A DNA stretch of 64,000 nucleotides from Neobacillus sp. YX16 (GCF_030123505.1 NZ_CP126115.1:3610001-3674000), one strand, 5' to 3'; counted from the stretch's first letter, positions 6,926 through 15,664 are shown. Numbers and translations are program-made. The notes: a model not told the origin generated them from the sequence alone.

Positions 6926-9427
6926 TTGAGAAAACTTTTCTGTTTATTAATGTCCATTCTATTACTTGCTTCCCTACTACCTCCAATTAGTCTTGCACAA
7001 GAACAAAGTGAAGCTGATGTTGAGCTTTGGAATGTTGTTAAACCTCTAGATACTACCGTTACTTTCTTAAACACAGGAGCACATCCCGACGATGAACGCA
7101 GTGATTTACTTGCCTATTTATCACGTGGATTAGGAGTTAAAACAGCTAGTTTAATTGCTAACCGTGGTGAAGGTGGTCAAAATGCCATTGGGAATGAATT
7201 AGGAAATGCCCTTGGAATTATTCGCTCCAATGAAATGATTGAAGCAGCCAAGGTAAATGGTGTTAAAGCCTATCATTTAAGTGAAACAACATCCGATGCG
7301 ATCTATGATTTTGGTTTTTCAAAGTCACCAGATGAAACCCTTGAAAAGTGGGGAGAAGAAGTTACGTACGAACGTCTCATCAAATTTATTAGAACGTATC
7401 AGCCAGATATTGTGATGCCTTCTTTCGAAAATGTTGACAGCCAACATGGACACCATCGATTGATGGCTGTATTATCAGAAAAAGCATTTAAAGATGCTGC
7501 TGATCCGAACGTATTCCCTGAACAATTGGAAAATGGATTAGAGCCTTGGCAAATCAAAAAGTTTTATTTACCGGCTAATGCTGGAACTGCCACAACATCA
7601 ATTGAAATTGGTGACTTTGATCCTATCTACGGAATGAGTTACCCACAGCTTGGTGAAGCATCTAGGTATCTGCACAAGAGCCAAGGTATGGGAAATGATA
7701 TTCCCGTTGCTCCAAGACTATCCCATCAAAAATTAATTAAATCAGCCGTTCAAACAGATTCAAATGATTTATTTGCTGGAATTCCTTATGACTTCCATGC
7801 ATGGGCAGATATCATTCCTGCTGCGAACATAAGCGAGCAGTTGGATACATTACAAAACCAATTAGAAGGTATTATTAAGCTGTATCCAGACCGTGAAGCG
7901 ATTTTACCTGAATCCCAAAAGGCTTTAGGGGCTGTACAAAAATTAATTGCTAGTACAAACTCAGCGAAATTGGATGCTAGTGTTAAAAACGACTTGCTCC
8001 ACAAGCTCGAACTAAAAGCAGAACAGCTGCAACAGGTAAGTTTCGTTTCTTCCAGCCTTGCTGTTGATATGGAAATCAGTTCTTATGTATTGACTCAAGG
8101 TGAAAAAACTCAAGTGGCTGTTAAGGTTACAAATGAAGGAAAGGAAAAAATCCAACATATTGAAGCAGCTTTACTTACTCCTAATAATTGGAAACATGAA
8201 GGTGTAAATCAAGTAAAGCACCTAAAGCCAGGTGAATCCAAAACTGTTACCTTTAATGTCACGGTTCCTTCTGATGCAGAATATTACCAACCTTATGGAG
8301 ATGCTGTCATCGAGGCACAACTAACATTTAAGGAAAACGGTGTAAAAACAACTTCTGTCATCGACTTAGACAATACAGTGAGTGTACTCCCTGAATTAGG
8401 AGTTACACCGGACCCAGTGAATATCACAGTTAACACTGCGGATGTTCAAGATGAAATTCCGGTCACTGTTCGAGTGAAAAACTATGCGAATAGCTCTAAA
8501 AACGCTGCGGTTTCTTTAAATCTTCCTGAAGGCTGGACGAGTGAACCAGCAGCGGCAAATGTGAACTTTACTAAAAGATTTGAAGAAAAAGAAGTGTCGT
8601 TCACGCTAGTTCCTCCTTCTACAGTTGATGATGGTAATTTCACCATCGCAGCGATTGCAGAAGCAGATGGTAAGACATTTGATACTACCGTACAAGAAAT
8701 TAAATATGATCACATTAATGACTCTTACTTTATGTATTCATCTAACATAAATGGTGTGGCATTTGAGTTATTAAAGCCAGACAATCTGAAGGTTGGGTAT
8801 ATTGACAGCGGCTTTGATACGATTGCGGATTCATTACAAAATGCTGGATTTGATATTACGAAGATAACACCTGAAGATTTAGCAGCTGGTAATCTTTCAC
8901 AATATGATACAATTGTCGCTGGTATCAGGTCGACACTTGGAAGGCCAGACGTATTGCAGAATAATACACGTTTAATTGAATATGTGGAAAACGGTGGACA
9001 TTTAGTCATGCAGTATGTTACTTCTGGGGATCCATGGAATAGAGGTGCATTCACACCACCATATCCATTAGAAATAGGATCACCTTCCATTCGTGTCCGT
9101 GTAACAGACGAAAACGCTAAGGTTACAGTCACTCAACCGGAACATGAACTATTTAACCAACCAAATAAGATTAACGATACTGACTGGGATGGATGGGTAC
9201 AAGAACGAGCTCTGTACTTCCCAACTGCCTGGGATGCTAACTATCAAACATTTGTCTCCATGGCAGACCCTGGCGAGGAACCTTTCAACAGTGGAATCCT
9301 AATGGCGGAATACGGTGAAGGAACCTTCTTATACACTAACCTCGTATTCTACCGTCAAATTAATGCCCAGGTTCCAGGTGGATATCGAATTTTCACGAAT
9401 TTAATCAGCTACGGTTCAAATAACTAG
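6926..9427 (+). CDS. Secreted PIG-L family deacetylase with NEW3-like and C-terminal domains
   Basis: This 833-residue protein has a signal peptide (charged RK, hydrophobic core, likely cleavage after SLA near 24). The catalytic PIG-L/LmbE domain follows: AHPDDE near 55-60 carries the metal-binding His and Asp-Asp, and HGHHR near 178 gives the third ligand. PIG-L enzymes are zinc-dependent N-deacetylases, mostly of N-acetylglucosamine-containing substrates. Residues about 385-590 form two beta-sandwich modules like NEW3, a domain seen on extracellular glycan enzymes. The last 240 residues look like a class I glutamine-amidotransferase-like fold (YIDSGFDTIADSL, MQYVTSGD). The TTG start at 6926 has AAAGGGG about 11 bases upstream. 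The operator before it suggests ROK control. The true substrate is not known. Confidence 0.85.
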   Translation: MRKLFCLLMSILLLASLLPPISLAQEQSEADVELWNVVKPLDTTVTFLNTGAHPDDERSDLLAYLSRGLGVKTASLIANRGEGGQNAIGNELGNALGIIRSNEMIEAAKVNGVKAYHLSETTSDAIYDFGFSKSPDETLEKWGEEVTYERLIKFIRTYQPDIVMPSFENVDSQHGHHRLMAVLSEKAFKDAADPNVFPEQLENGLEPWQIKKFYLPANAGTATTSIEIGDFDPIYGMSYPQLGEASRYLHKSQGMGNDIPVAPRLSHQKLIKSAVQTDSNDLFAGIPYDFHAWADIIPAANISEQLDTLQNQLEGIIKLYPDREAILPESQKALGAVQKLIASTNSAKLDASVKNDLLHKLELKAEQLQQVSFVSSSLAVDMEISSYVLTQGEKTQVAVKVTNEGKEKIQHIEAALLTPNNWKHEGVNQVKHLKPGESKTVTFNVTVPSDAEYYQPYGDAVIEAQLTFKENGVKTTSVIDLDNTVSVLPELGVTPDPVNITVNTADVQDEIPVTVRVKNYANSSKNAAVSLNLPEGWTSEPAAANVNFTKRFEEKEVSFTLVPPSTVDDGNFTIAAIAEADGKTFDTTVQEIKYDHINDSYFMYSSNINGVAFELLKPDNLKVGYIDSGFDTIADSLQNAGFDITKITPEDLAAGNLSQYDTIVAGIRSTLGRPDVLQNNTRLIEYVENGGHLVMQYVTSGDPWNRGAFTPPYPLEIGSPSIRVRVTDENAKVTVTQPEHELFNQPNKINDTDWDGWVQERALYFPTAWDANYQTFVSMADPGEEPFNSGILMAEYGEGTFLYTNLVFYRQINAQVPGGYRIFTNLISYGSNN

Positions 9428-9510
9428 GAGCATTTAACTAGAGGTCTTTCCTAAAACTAAATTAGAGCAATAAGTATTTGGTGGACCTCTCACCTTCAAA
9501 AAACCTTTAA

Positions 9511-9552
9511 ATAAAGAAAATGACGTGTGCAGTTTCACGTCATTTTCTTTAT
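9511..9552. terminator. Bidirectional intrinsic terminator
   Basis: Perfect 17-base arms ATAAAGAAAATGACGTG / CACGTCATTTTCTTTAT flank an eight-base loop between the PIG-L gene and the convergent RraA gene. A-rich and T-rich tails on both sides suit termination in both directions. Confidence 0.85.
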
Positions 9553-9562
9553 TTATTAATTT

Positions 9563-10218
9563 TTATTTCCTTTTAAGTTGCTCTTGAGTTTCTCCACGCT
9601 TTCTTTTTTCTTCATACAATGTAAATTCCAGAATTCTATATTTCTCATATTCTACCTTTTTTTCAACCTTAAGAAATACTTCTTCTATTTGTTGTCTTGG
9701 AACAATCGTGACACTGTCTGCATCGCCTACTACCAAATCTCCTGGGTTAACGGTGAGGTCTCCACAGGTTATCGTTATATTTATTTCTCCGCCGCCAAGT
9801 TTCAATGGACCATTCGGAACAAATCCCTTTGCAAAAACAGGAAAGCCTAATGTGCCTAGCTCTTCCTTATCCCTGACAGCCCCATCAATCACAATTTCTT
9901 TCAAACCAACGGCTTTAGCTGCTCTTGTTAATAGTTCTCCCAAATAAGCGTGTGAGGTTTCACCTTTTCCGTCTATGACGAGTACATACCCTTCCTTTGC
10001 GGAGTAAATAGCATCGTGTAAAGAAACGTTATCACTAGGCTTAAGGGATAATGTGGTAGCAGTCCCGACTACTTTCATACCAGCCCTGCAACAGGATTGA
10101 TTCGATAATCCATACCACCCTTACAGCCCATCGCATCACTTAGTAATGATGTATTAAGTTTCTCCGCACGAGAAATAATGTTATCTATCAGCACTGGAGG
10201 GAGATTATTCATTTCCAC
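9563..10218 (-). pseudogene. RraA-family protein, frameshifted near residue 47
   Basis: The downstream frame (ATG 10078 to stop 9563, 171 residues) is RraA/4-hydroxy-4-methyl-2-oxoglutarate aldolase-like: VVGTATTL, GELLTRAAKAVG and DGAVRDKEEL carry the family's active-site Asp/Arg region. The expected N terminus lies directly upstream in another frame. A GTG at 10218 with a perfect AGGAGG eight bases away opens 47 codons ending LLSDAMGCKGGMDYRINPVAG, a sequence to be expected just before KVVGTA. That frame stops at TGA 10077-10075, overlapping the internal ATG. A single-base indel best explains this; together the parts would give about 217 residues, the usual family length. Reinitiation at the ATGA overlap could still make the shorter protein, but it would lack conserved N-terminal residues. 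Confidence 0.75.
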
Positions 10219-10279
10219 TATTTATACCTCCTATATAAACTTATTCTACTATTATGCCAGCCTCTATTGTAACAGACAA

Positions 10280-10326
10280 AAATTGTCCACCTTTTCCATA
10301 ATTAATTGGTTAAAGGTGGACAATTT
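10280..10326 (-). terminator. Intrinsic terminator after membrane-protein gene
   Basis: Perfect 15-base arms AAATTGTCCACCTTT / AAAGGTGGACAATTT with a 17-base loop. On the minus strand the hairpin ends in ATTTTTG. It lies 47 bases after the stop of the gene at 10373. Confidence 0.75.
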
Positions 10327-10372
10327 ATTGCTAAGTAGTAGAGAAATAAAATAATAACTTTATTTCATTTTT

Positions 10373-10885
10373 TCAAGGGGGATAGGAAACATCTTCAACA
10401 AAAATAGAATCCAAATAACCGATAATCCCCAAGCTAATAGTGGTTTTTTTATGATGTATGATCAGCATTGGAAACATAACGATATTAAATACCACTGACC
10501 ATGTCATACTCCAGCCGTTATGATGCCTTATTAAGTATAAATAATGAAGATTTATGTATTCCAGTATGGAATATAGAAATACCCAAAATGAAACCCACAT
10601 TCCTTGTCTCCATCTACTATTTGGAAAACGCCCTAAGAAAAGCAATATCGTTGATGGGTACCCAATAAAAATAACGATTACGTTAATAATGGTATGATTT
10701 CGGAGTATATTTTCCAGAAACATTGTTTCTTTATACGTCCACAACCAAAAATTATAGAATAAAAAATTCTTTAATAGGTCACCGACCATAAAAAATAAGA
10801 TGGTTGGATAATACTCACGCCATTTTTTCCAATTACCCCATTTTATTGCTGCAAATAAGAAAAGTGCGACATATATTAAGAGCAT
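10373..10885 (-). CDS. CBO0543-family integral membrane protein
   Basis: The protein is about 170 residues with roughly four to five hydrophobic segments. Conserved-looking aromatic and charged clusters include WGNWKKWREYYP near 18-29 and LWTYKE near 50. The sequence resembles the uncharacterised CBO0543 family common in Bacillaceae spore-formers. I prefer the ATG at 10885, because GGAG lies eight bases upstream; a GTG at 10894 is alternative. It is a single gene between its own terminator and a methyltransferase gene. No function can be assigned. Confidence 0.75.
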   Translation of the reverse strand: MLLIYVALFLFAAIKWGNWKKWREYYPTILFFMVGDLLKNFLFYNFWLWTYKETMFLENILRNHTIINVIVIFIGYPSTILLFLGRFPNSRWRQGMWVSFWVFLYSILEYINLHYLYLIRHHNGWSMTWSVVFNIVMFPMLIIHHKKTTISLGIIGYLDSIFVEDVSYPP

Positions 10886-10960
10886 TTTTTCCACTCCAGG
10901 TTTTTATCTATAATTTCCCCCATTTTTGAAGTTCATACTTTTCTATATACAATTAATTAT

Positions 10961-11524
10961 TTAGCGTTTCTGACAAAAGATCGATTGCCAACCTTCTTGT
11001 TCGTTCTCTTCAAAATAAAGAACCTTCCAATCTCCAAATTCTGCTAACAACTCATTTGACTTTAGTTTATATTGCTCGGAGACCCCTTGTTCCTCTATGT
11101 ACGGTGATTGATAGTAGGTTTCCATAAAGAAATAACCCCCATCTTTTAAAACGTTCTTTACAATGGGAAACAGTGAGCGATCTAGGTAATAGGACATAAC
11201 AATAAAGTCAAAGGGGTTATTCGGCCAATTTAATGCATCCAAATTTGTTAAATCTGTTACTCGAGGTTGCACACTGAGATTATCTTTGGCTGCCTGTTCT
11301 TGGACATAGTTGATTGCAACATCTGAAATATCAATTGCCTCGACTTGATTGTTCATTCCCGCAAGGAACAAACTGTTTCCACCAAGACCACAAGCTATAT
11401 CCAAGGCCGTACCGCCTTCCTTAAAATAAGAGGCTAGCTTCTTTAATCTTGGGTTTGGTTGAGGTTCCTTTAGCTGAGTTAATCGATCCATATGTTTCAG
11501 ATTCCATTTGTCTTTCGTGTTCAT
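10961..11524 (-). CDS. Class I SAM-dependent methyltransferase
   Basis: This is a 187-residue Rossmann-fold methyltransferase. Motif I is LDIACGLGGNS near 37-47, the acidic end of beta 2 is VEAIDIS near 55-61, and motif IV is FDFIVMSYYL near 104-113. It resembles the tellurite/small-molecule methyltransferases of the TehB/UbiE type. The ATG at 11524 has AGGAGG seven bases upstream. It stands alone; the acceptor substrate cannot be inferred. Confidence 0.85.
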   Translation of the reverse strand: MNTKDKWNLKHMDRLTQLKEPQPNPRLKKLASYFKEGGTALDIACGLGGNSLFLAGMNNQVEAIDISDVAINYVQEQAAKDNLSVQPRVTDLTNLDALNWPNNPFDFIVMSYYLDRSLFPIVKNVLKDGGYFFMETYYQSPYIEEQGVSEQYKLKSNELLAEFGDWKVLYFEENEQEGWQSIFCQKR

Positions 11525-11639
11525 GCGAAAACCTCCTAAAAGTTTAATCCTGGGGCAACTCTTTTCCTATTTTACTAGATTTTATCATTATACTACTAGA
11601 TTCTCCGCAAAATTCAAACTATTTTAATTTTAATAAATT

Positions 11640-11670
11640 AAAAGAGAGCCTTAAGAATAGACTCTCTTTT
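11640..11670. terminator. Terminator hairpin downstream of DUF1906 gene
   Basis: AAAAGAGAG / CTCTCTTTT arms with a 13-base loop lie 12 bases after the DUF1906-like stop on the minus strand. A T-run is present on the plus strand and a TTTTAATTT tail on the minus strand. Confidence 0.6.
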
Positions 11671-11682
11671 AACAACAATACA

Positions 11683-12588
11683 CTACCATAAAAAATCTAT
11701 GATATTAGATTGTATTAGATTCGTATCGATGTTACAGGTTTCTCCATCAATTCCATATTGCCAAATCGAGACTGGTACATTTTCAGGTGCGCCTGGCTGG
11801 AATTCTGGGGCTTTGGCCTGGGGAGTTACGCCAGGATCCGGGTTACTACTCCAGATGATCGTTTGGGATTGAACATTCTGATTGGATGCAATAGCTGCCT
11901 GATAGGCAGTGGTAAGTTCACTATCGTTGGTAAAAACCCCATAGATACCAGGCTCATAAGGCGAGCCAAGTAAGGTGTCGACCCAGCCTTGGATAAACGC
12001 TTCATCAACTGGGTAAGTCGGTTCAATATCTGCGAAAATCGCTTTCCCCTCCGGGATTCCTATCTGTTGTGCATAGGCTATCCCCGCTTGAGCTTCTTGA
12101 GCGCCATTTTCATAAGTTGTTGCATTTGTAAAGTGGTTGTAAATGGGGATAATTTTAATTCCCTGCTTATGAAGAAGCTCCACTTCTTCTGGTGTCAAAC
12201 CAGTCGATACCCCTTCTTTGGTCTCCAAATATCTTCCAAAGACAGCAGGCTTCCCATAGTTATCCACAACACATTGTAAAAAAGCTTGATCTAGCTTACT
12301 AGCGGTATCGACTCCCCATAATATTTGAGGCGGCTCCTGTGGTGGCGGTGCAGGTTGAGGTTCTGGTTCTTGCTGTGGTTGAGGTTCAGGTTCTGGTTCT
12401 TGCTGTGGTTGTGGCTGTGGTTGTTTATCTGGCGCATCTCCTTCTTTACTGGTCTCTGTAACAGTTTTTGGTTCTTTCATGGGTTCTGTAGTTGTTGGCA
12501 TGATATCTTGATGAAAAGAAACAAGGAGTATTGGGAGAACCAGTATAACACTTATCAAAATAACCCAAATCAATTTACCTGTTTTCAT
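11683..12588 (-). CDS. Membrane-anchored DUF1906 (Rv2525c-like, glycoside-hydrolase-like) protein
   Basis: A hydrophobic N-terminal anchor (about 5-25) is followed by an extended Pro/Gln/Glu linker (about 50-90) and a domain of about 210 residues. That domain starts ILWGVDTASKLD and contains FADIEPTYP, TGLTPEEVELLH and SIWQYG. This pattern is the DUF1906 TIM-barrel family related to GH25 lysozymes, in which Asp/Glu at the barrel end act on cell-wall polymers. I chose the ATG at 12588 because GGAGGAG lies five bases upstream; an ATG at 12621 would add 11 residues with a poor site. The linker DNA holds a near-perfect tandem repeat around 12359-12415. A role at the cell surface is likely. Confidence 0.8.
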   Translation of the reverse strand: MKTGKLIWVILISVILVLPILLVSFHQDIMPTTTEPMKEPKTVTETSKEGDAPDKQPQPQPQQEPEPEPQPQQEPEPQPAPPPQEPPQILWGVDTASKLDQAFLQCVVDNYGKPAVFGRYLETKEGVSTGLTPEEVELLHKQGIKIIPIYNHFTNATTYENGAQEAQAGIAYAQQIGIPEGKAIFADIEPTYPVDEAFIQGWVDTLLGSPYEPGIYGVFTNDSELTTAYQAAIASNQNVQSQTIIWSSNPDPGVTPQAKAPEFQPGAPENVPVSIWQYGIDGETCNIDTNLIQSNIIDFLW

Positions 12589-12750
12589 TTTTCTCCTCCA
12601 TACTTCTGACTTCATAGTCAATTTATTCTGTCAGTCGTATAGAAGCGTGAGGATTTGTACCCCCTCCTTTTGAACGAAAAACACCTAACCTTGAGTGCTA
12701 AATGAGTTTTGTACCTCTGAATAGAAATAGTTTGATAATTCTTTTATTTT

Positions 12751-12768
12751 AATGAATAACTATTCATT
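12751..12768. promoter_or_regulatory. FadR/TetR-like palindrome before MBL hydrolase
   Basis: AATGAATA-AC-TATTCATT is a perfect 8-2-8 inverted repeat ending 47 bases before the hydrolase start. Its TGAAT...ATTCA form resembles the TetR-family FadR box of Bacillus, which controls fatty-acid degradation genes. Confidence 0.5.
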
Positions 12769-12815
12769 TTGTGTTAAAATTTTTCAAAGGGAAGGTTATG
12801 GGGAGGTTTCATTTT

Positions 12816-13640
12816 ATGTTGCTTAAGAAGAATTTCAGCCAGCAGATGATAAATGGGGTTCAAGCTGGAAACGGTACGGTTGCATTTCAAGGGGTAAAAT
12901 TAAATGTTCATAGCTTCGCCGCAGACGGTGTTCTCATTGATACGGGTGCAGCTTCATTAGAAAAGGAGTTCCAACCATTTTTCAAACAACTAGATATTGA
13001 CCAAGTGGTTATCACACATTTTCATGAAGATCATACAGGTTGTGCGGCTTATTTACAAAAAGAATTGCAGCTGCCAATTTATATGAATGATATGAAACTG
13101 GATTATTGTAAACAGAAGCCAGATTATCCATTGTATCGAAAGGTTTTCTGGGGGAAGCGCCATCCTTTTCATGCAAAGGCAATTGGAAAAACTTTTTCAT
13201 CCCGCAATGCCATATGGGACGTAATTGATACACCTGGTCATGCGATTGATCATTTGGCTTTTTTAAATCGGGAAACTGGCCAGCTATTCACTGGGGATTT
13301 GTATTGCCAGGAAAAGACAAAGGTTATTTTACGTGAAGAAAGCATTCCAACCATTATTGACTCCTTACAGAGAGTATTAACTTATGATTTTGGGGAGGTA
13401 TTTTGCTGCCATGCAGGCTTTTTAAAGGATGGGCGTGCTGCTTTACAGAGAAAGCTAGATTACTTGTTGGAACTCCAAGGAAAAATTATAATGCTCCACA
13501 AAGATGGATTGTCACCTAATCAAATTAGCAAAACCCTTTTTCCAAAAAAATATCCCATCACCTTTCTTTCTAGAGGCGAATGGGAATCTATGCATATAAT
13601 AAACTCGATTATTCAAGAACAAAAGTTTATTGAGCATTGA
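12816..13640 (+). CDS. MBL-fold metallo-hydrolase
   Basis: The protein is about 274 residues with the metallo-beta-lactamase signature THFHEDHTG near 66-74, a downstream His in DTPGHAIDH near 140-148, Asp in FTGDLYC near 163-169, and a late His in CCHAG. These are the expected binuclear metal ligands. The C-terminal 60 residues form a helical tail with an HKDGLSPNQISKTLF segment, as in glyoxalase-II-like proteins with a helix-turn-helix-like end. I chose the ATG at 12816 because GGGGAGG lies nine bases upstream; a GTG at 12771 would lengthen the protein by 15 residues. The palindrome at 12751 suggests TetR-type control. The substrate is unknown. Confidence 0.85.
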   Translation: MLLKKNFSQQMINGVQAGNGTVAFQGVKLNVHSFAADGVLIDTGAASLEKEFQPFFKQLDIDQVVITHFHEDHTGCAAYLQKELQLPIYMNDMKLDYCKQKPDYPLYRKVFWGKRHPFHAKAIGKTFSSRNAIWDVIDTPGHAIDHLAFLNRETGQLFTGDLYCQEKTKVILREESIPTIIDSLQRVLTYDFGEVFCCHAGFLKDGRAALQRKLDYLLELQGKIIMLHKDGLSPNQISKTLFPKKYPITFLSRGEWESMHIINSIIQEQKFIEH

Positions 13641-13647
13641 AAATACA

Positions 13648-13704
13648 AGCCGAAATCCATATGTGGTTTCGGCTGAAACAATCGTATGTAAAAAATTCGA
13701 TTGT
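13648..13704 (+). terminator. Two tandem hairpins after MBL gene
   Basis: AGCCGAAA/TTTCGGCT at 13648-13674 is followed four bases later by ACAATCG/CGATTGT at 13678-13704. Neither has a long T-run, so this is a weak terminator or a 3-prime stabilising structure. The remaining sequence to 13808 shows no gene. Confidence 0.45.
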
Positions 13705-13808
13705 CTGCTTACTCTACATTTTATTTCGATTGTAAAAAGAAGTAGCCCATTAGGATTCATAAGAGCCAAAATGGCATAAGGAAAAACAGTCAGACCCCTT
13801 TTTTCCTC

Positions 13809-14729
13809 TTATTCGAATTCATTTGGCAGGACTTCCAAGGAAAACTCCCACGTTTTTCCGTTATCGTTTGAAATAAATTTCCCCTTTATTTTCCCACCTT
13901 CATAGTCCCCATTAGGCCCTTGATTGATATTAACGGCCAAATGGTCTTCTTCTTTAAAAGGGACTTCAGCCATCACAAAGATTTCATGATACTTTTCTGG
14001 AATCGTAATATTTGCTTTACTCCATGAATTCCCACTATCTTGTGTGATGTAAAGATCTGGTTCAACAGGATTAAGGATTCCGAATGAAAGGAAGCCTGTG
14101 TTTTCGCCAACAAAGCCTCCATCATAAATTAATCTAGTGACATTTGAATGGGTTGTCTCTTTCCAATGCTTACCGCCATCATTCGTGATATATACGGTCG
14201 TCCATTCTTGTGACATCGTTCGATCACCTGAGATGATGACATAACCAAACTTTTCATTTAAAAATTCAACCTTTCGGAAACGGATTGGAGGATATTGAGC
14301 CGTCACAACACTATCTTCCCATGTTTCTCCATGGTTTAGAGAATATTTCAATTTGACGCTGTTGCCTTCTGAATATAAAAAGGCAGCACGATTTTTCGTA
14401 AGGATATAGCTATTTCCAATTAGTTCTTGCTCGTTCCCATTATATTCTCCTGCAAATAATTTCTCTTTTTCAACGGGGACTAAGATCCAATCTCTTCCTT
14501 TATTCAAGGTGATTTGTAATTGATCGTTTTGTAGCGAGTATCCGATTGAGTCGTCTTCATAAATTGGCAGTAATGGGCTTGTTTGAAGCGGTTCTGATTC
14601 TTTCGCTTCATGCTCTTCAATTGGTTGATTCATTCCTGGCGTAGTTAATTCTGGGTGCATTTCGAAAAAGAATGTAGCAACGGTTATACAAATCATTATA
14701 AAAATTGTAACGATAATAATATTTTTCAC
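13809..14729 (-). CDS. Membrane-anchored BNR/YCF48-like beta-propeller protein
   Basis: The protein is about 306 residues with one N-terminal transmembrane segment (IIIVTIFIMICITVATFFF) and repeated Asp-box-like motifs: SLNHGETWED, TNDGGKHWKE, TQDSGNSWSK and SNDNGKTWEF. These SxDxGxTW repeats form blades of sialidase-type propellers and occur in non-enzymatic surface proteins. A longer open frame reaches 14861, but its first codons run through a strong terminator hairpin of the upstream gene. I therefore chose the GTG at 14729, with AAGGAGT ten bases upstream. No catalytic sialidase residues were recognised; a structural or photosystem-assembly-like binding role is only a family analogy. Confidence 0.7.
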   Translation of the reverse strand: MKNIIIVTIFIMICITVATFFFEMHPELTTPGMNQPIEEHEAKESEPLQTSPLLPIYEDDSIGYSLQNDQLQITLNKGRDWILVPVEKEKLFAGEYNGNEQELIGNSYILTKNRAAFLYSEGNSVKLKYSLNHGETWEDSVVTAQYPPIRFRKVEFLNEKFGYVIISGDRTMSQEWTTVYITNDGGKHWKETTHSNVTRLIYDGGFVGENTGFLSFGILNPVEPDLYITQDSGNSWSKANITIPEKYHEIFVMAEVPFKEEDHLAVNINQGPNGDYEGGKIKGKFISNDNGKTWEFSLEVLPNEFE

Positions 14730-14798
14730 TTTTGAAAGACTCCTTACAATCATGCTACTTTCTCTTACAATTCTACTAGACTTGACAAAATAATCCAT

Positions 14799-14837
14799 TA
14801 AAAAACCAGGAACATCCTTAATTAGGATAGTTCCTGG
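14799..14837 (-). terminator. Intrinsic terminator of the AlkD-type gene
   Basis: On the minus strand CCAGGAAC...GTTCCTGG, with inner ATCCT/AGGAT pairing, is followed by TTTTTT. It lies about 60 bases after the repair-gene stop and decides that the next gene starts downstream of it. Confidence 0.8.
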
Positions 14838-14857
14838 CTCTGGTTGGTTTTTATTAT

Positions 14858-14882
14858 TCAAGTTAACATAATATTATTATAT
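14858..14882. repeat. 25-bp direct repeat, copy A (downstream of repair gene)
   Basis: This 25-mer (TCAAGTTAACATAATATTAT at 14858-14877 plus five bases) matches 15665-15689 at 23 of 25 positions. The two copies bracket the DNA alkylation repair gene. It is AT-rich, so chance similarity is not excluded. Confidence 0.55.
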
Positions 14883-14899
14883 TTACTCTACTAACTATG

Positions 14900-15607
14900 C
14901 TAACACCTTACATATTTTCGTTTGAAACCAAGCTTCCCTCTATCTAATTCCTTTTGAATATTTTCTGAAGCTAGCAGGATGCTGGGTTTTTTCTTACCCC
15001 TCTTCATCTCAACTGGGCCAATTGACTTTGCGGTTTCAATTGCCTTTTCATGTAGTGGCAGAAAGGAAATTGCGACTGTGTAAATAAAATTATTCATAGC
15101 AGATTTCGTTCGATCAGGAGAATCGTGAATCGTTTTTTCCACCTGGTCAAGCATACCGGCAAGCTTGCTTGAGCTAAATTCACTATCCGGGCGATTACCC
15201 AAAAGCCAGCAGTAACAGCTCCAGCCTGCCGACATTCTAAGTTCTTCACCGCTTGCGATCCATTTATCGGCAATAACTTGTGCAATATCAGCTTCTGCCA
15301 AAGTGACTGCGACTACATAATCTGACAGCATATAAAAATACGCTCCATCCATCCAACGATCAAAATCAGCCTCCGTCATTGCCATTGGGTCCGCAATGAT
15401 GCCGGCAAAATACATGGCATCGTAGTTCCTAGTGGCGTAAAGCTGCTCGGCCAATGGCTGATTTATCTTAATTTTTTTTGCAATCGGCTTCATTTTACCT
15501 GTAGCTACACCAAAAAGCGGTTCCTGTGCACCATTTCCTATGTACATCTTTTTCAATCTTTCATTGCTGAGAGCTTCCAGTTCCTGCATTACCGTTTCAA
15601 AATCCAT
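14900..15607 (-). CDS. DNA alkylation repair protein (AlkD-like HEAT-repeat)
   Basis: This 235-residue alpha-helical protein matches the AlkC/AlkD-type DNA alkylation repair family: RLKKMYIGNGAQEPLFGVATG near 20-40 (located by NERLKKMY and LFGVATG), FDRWMDGAYFYMLSDYV near 90-106, and RMSAGWSCYCWLLGNR near 132-147. Family members flip or excise alkylated bases such as 3- and 7-alkylpurines without base intercalation. I chose the ATG at 15607, with AGGAGGGAG about nine bases upstream; an upstream ATG would add nine residues. It is monocistronic: its own promoter region contains the 25-bp repeat and a terminator follows. The repeat may be an operator or a mark of cassette insertion. Confidence 0.82.
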   Translation of the reverse strand: MDFETVMQELEALSNERLKKMYIGNGAQEPLFGVATGKMKPIAKKIKINQPLAEQLYATRNYDAMYFAGIIADPMAMTEADFDRWMDGAYFYMLSDYVVAVTLAEADIAQVIADKWIASGEELRMSAGWSCYCWLLGNRPDSEFSSSKLAGMLDQVEKTIHDSPDRTKSAMNNFIYTVAISFLPLHEKAIETAKSIGPVEMKRGKKKPSILLASENIQKELDRGKLGFKRKYVRC

Positions 15608-15664
15608 TGTGTTGCACTCCCTCCTTTTCATCATCTATTTAATGATGTAAAATATAAAAAAATG

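Noticed and set aside
12352..12420. Tandem repeat GGTTCTGGTTCTTGCTGTGG as a possible CRISPR-like or minisatellite array
   Set aside because: Only two copies, in frame, coding a Pro/Gln/Glu linker; ordinary low-complexity coding repeat.
12325..12609. Plus-strand open frame rich in Trp, Arg, Leu and Phe opposite the DUF1906 linker
   Set aside because: It is the complement of the Pro/Gln/Glu repeat linker; no ribosome binding site and the composition is an artefact of the repeat.
14730..14861. N-terminal extension of the BNR-like protein up to 14861
   Set aside because: The first codons encode the terminator hairpin of the upstream repair gene; a GTG with AAGGAGT at 14729 is a better start.
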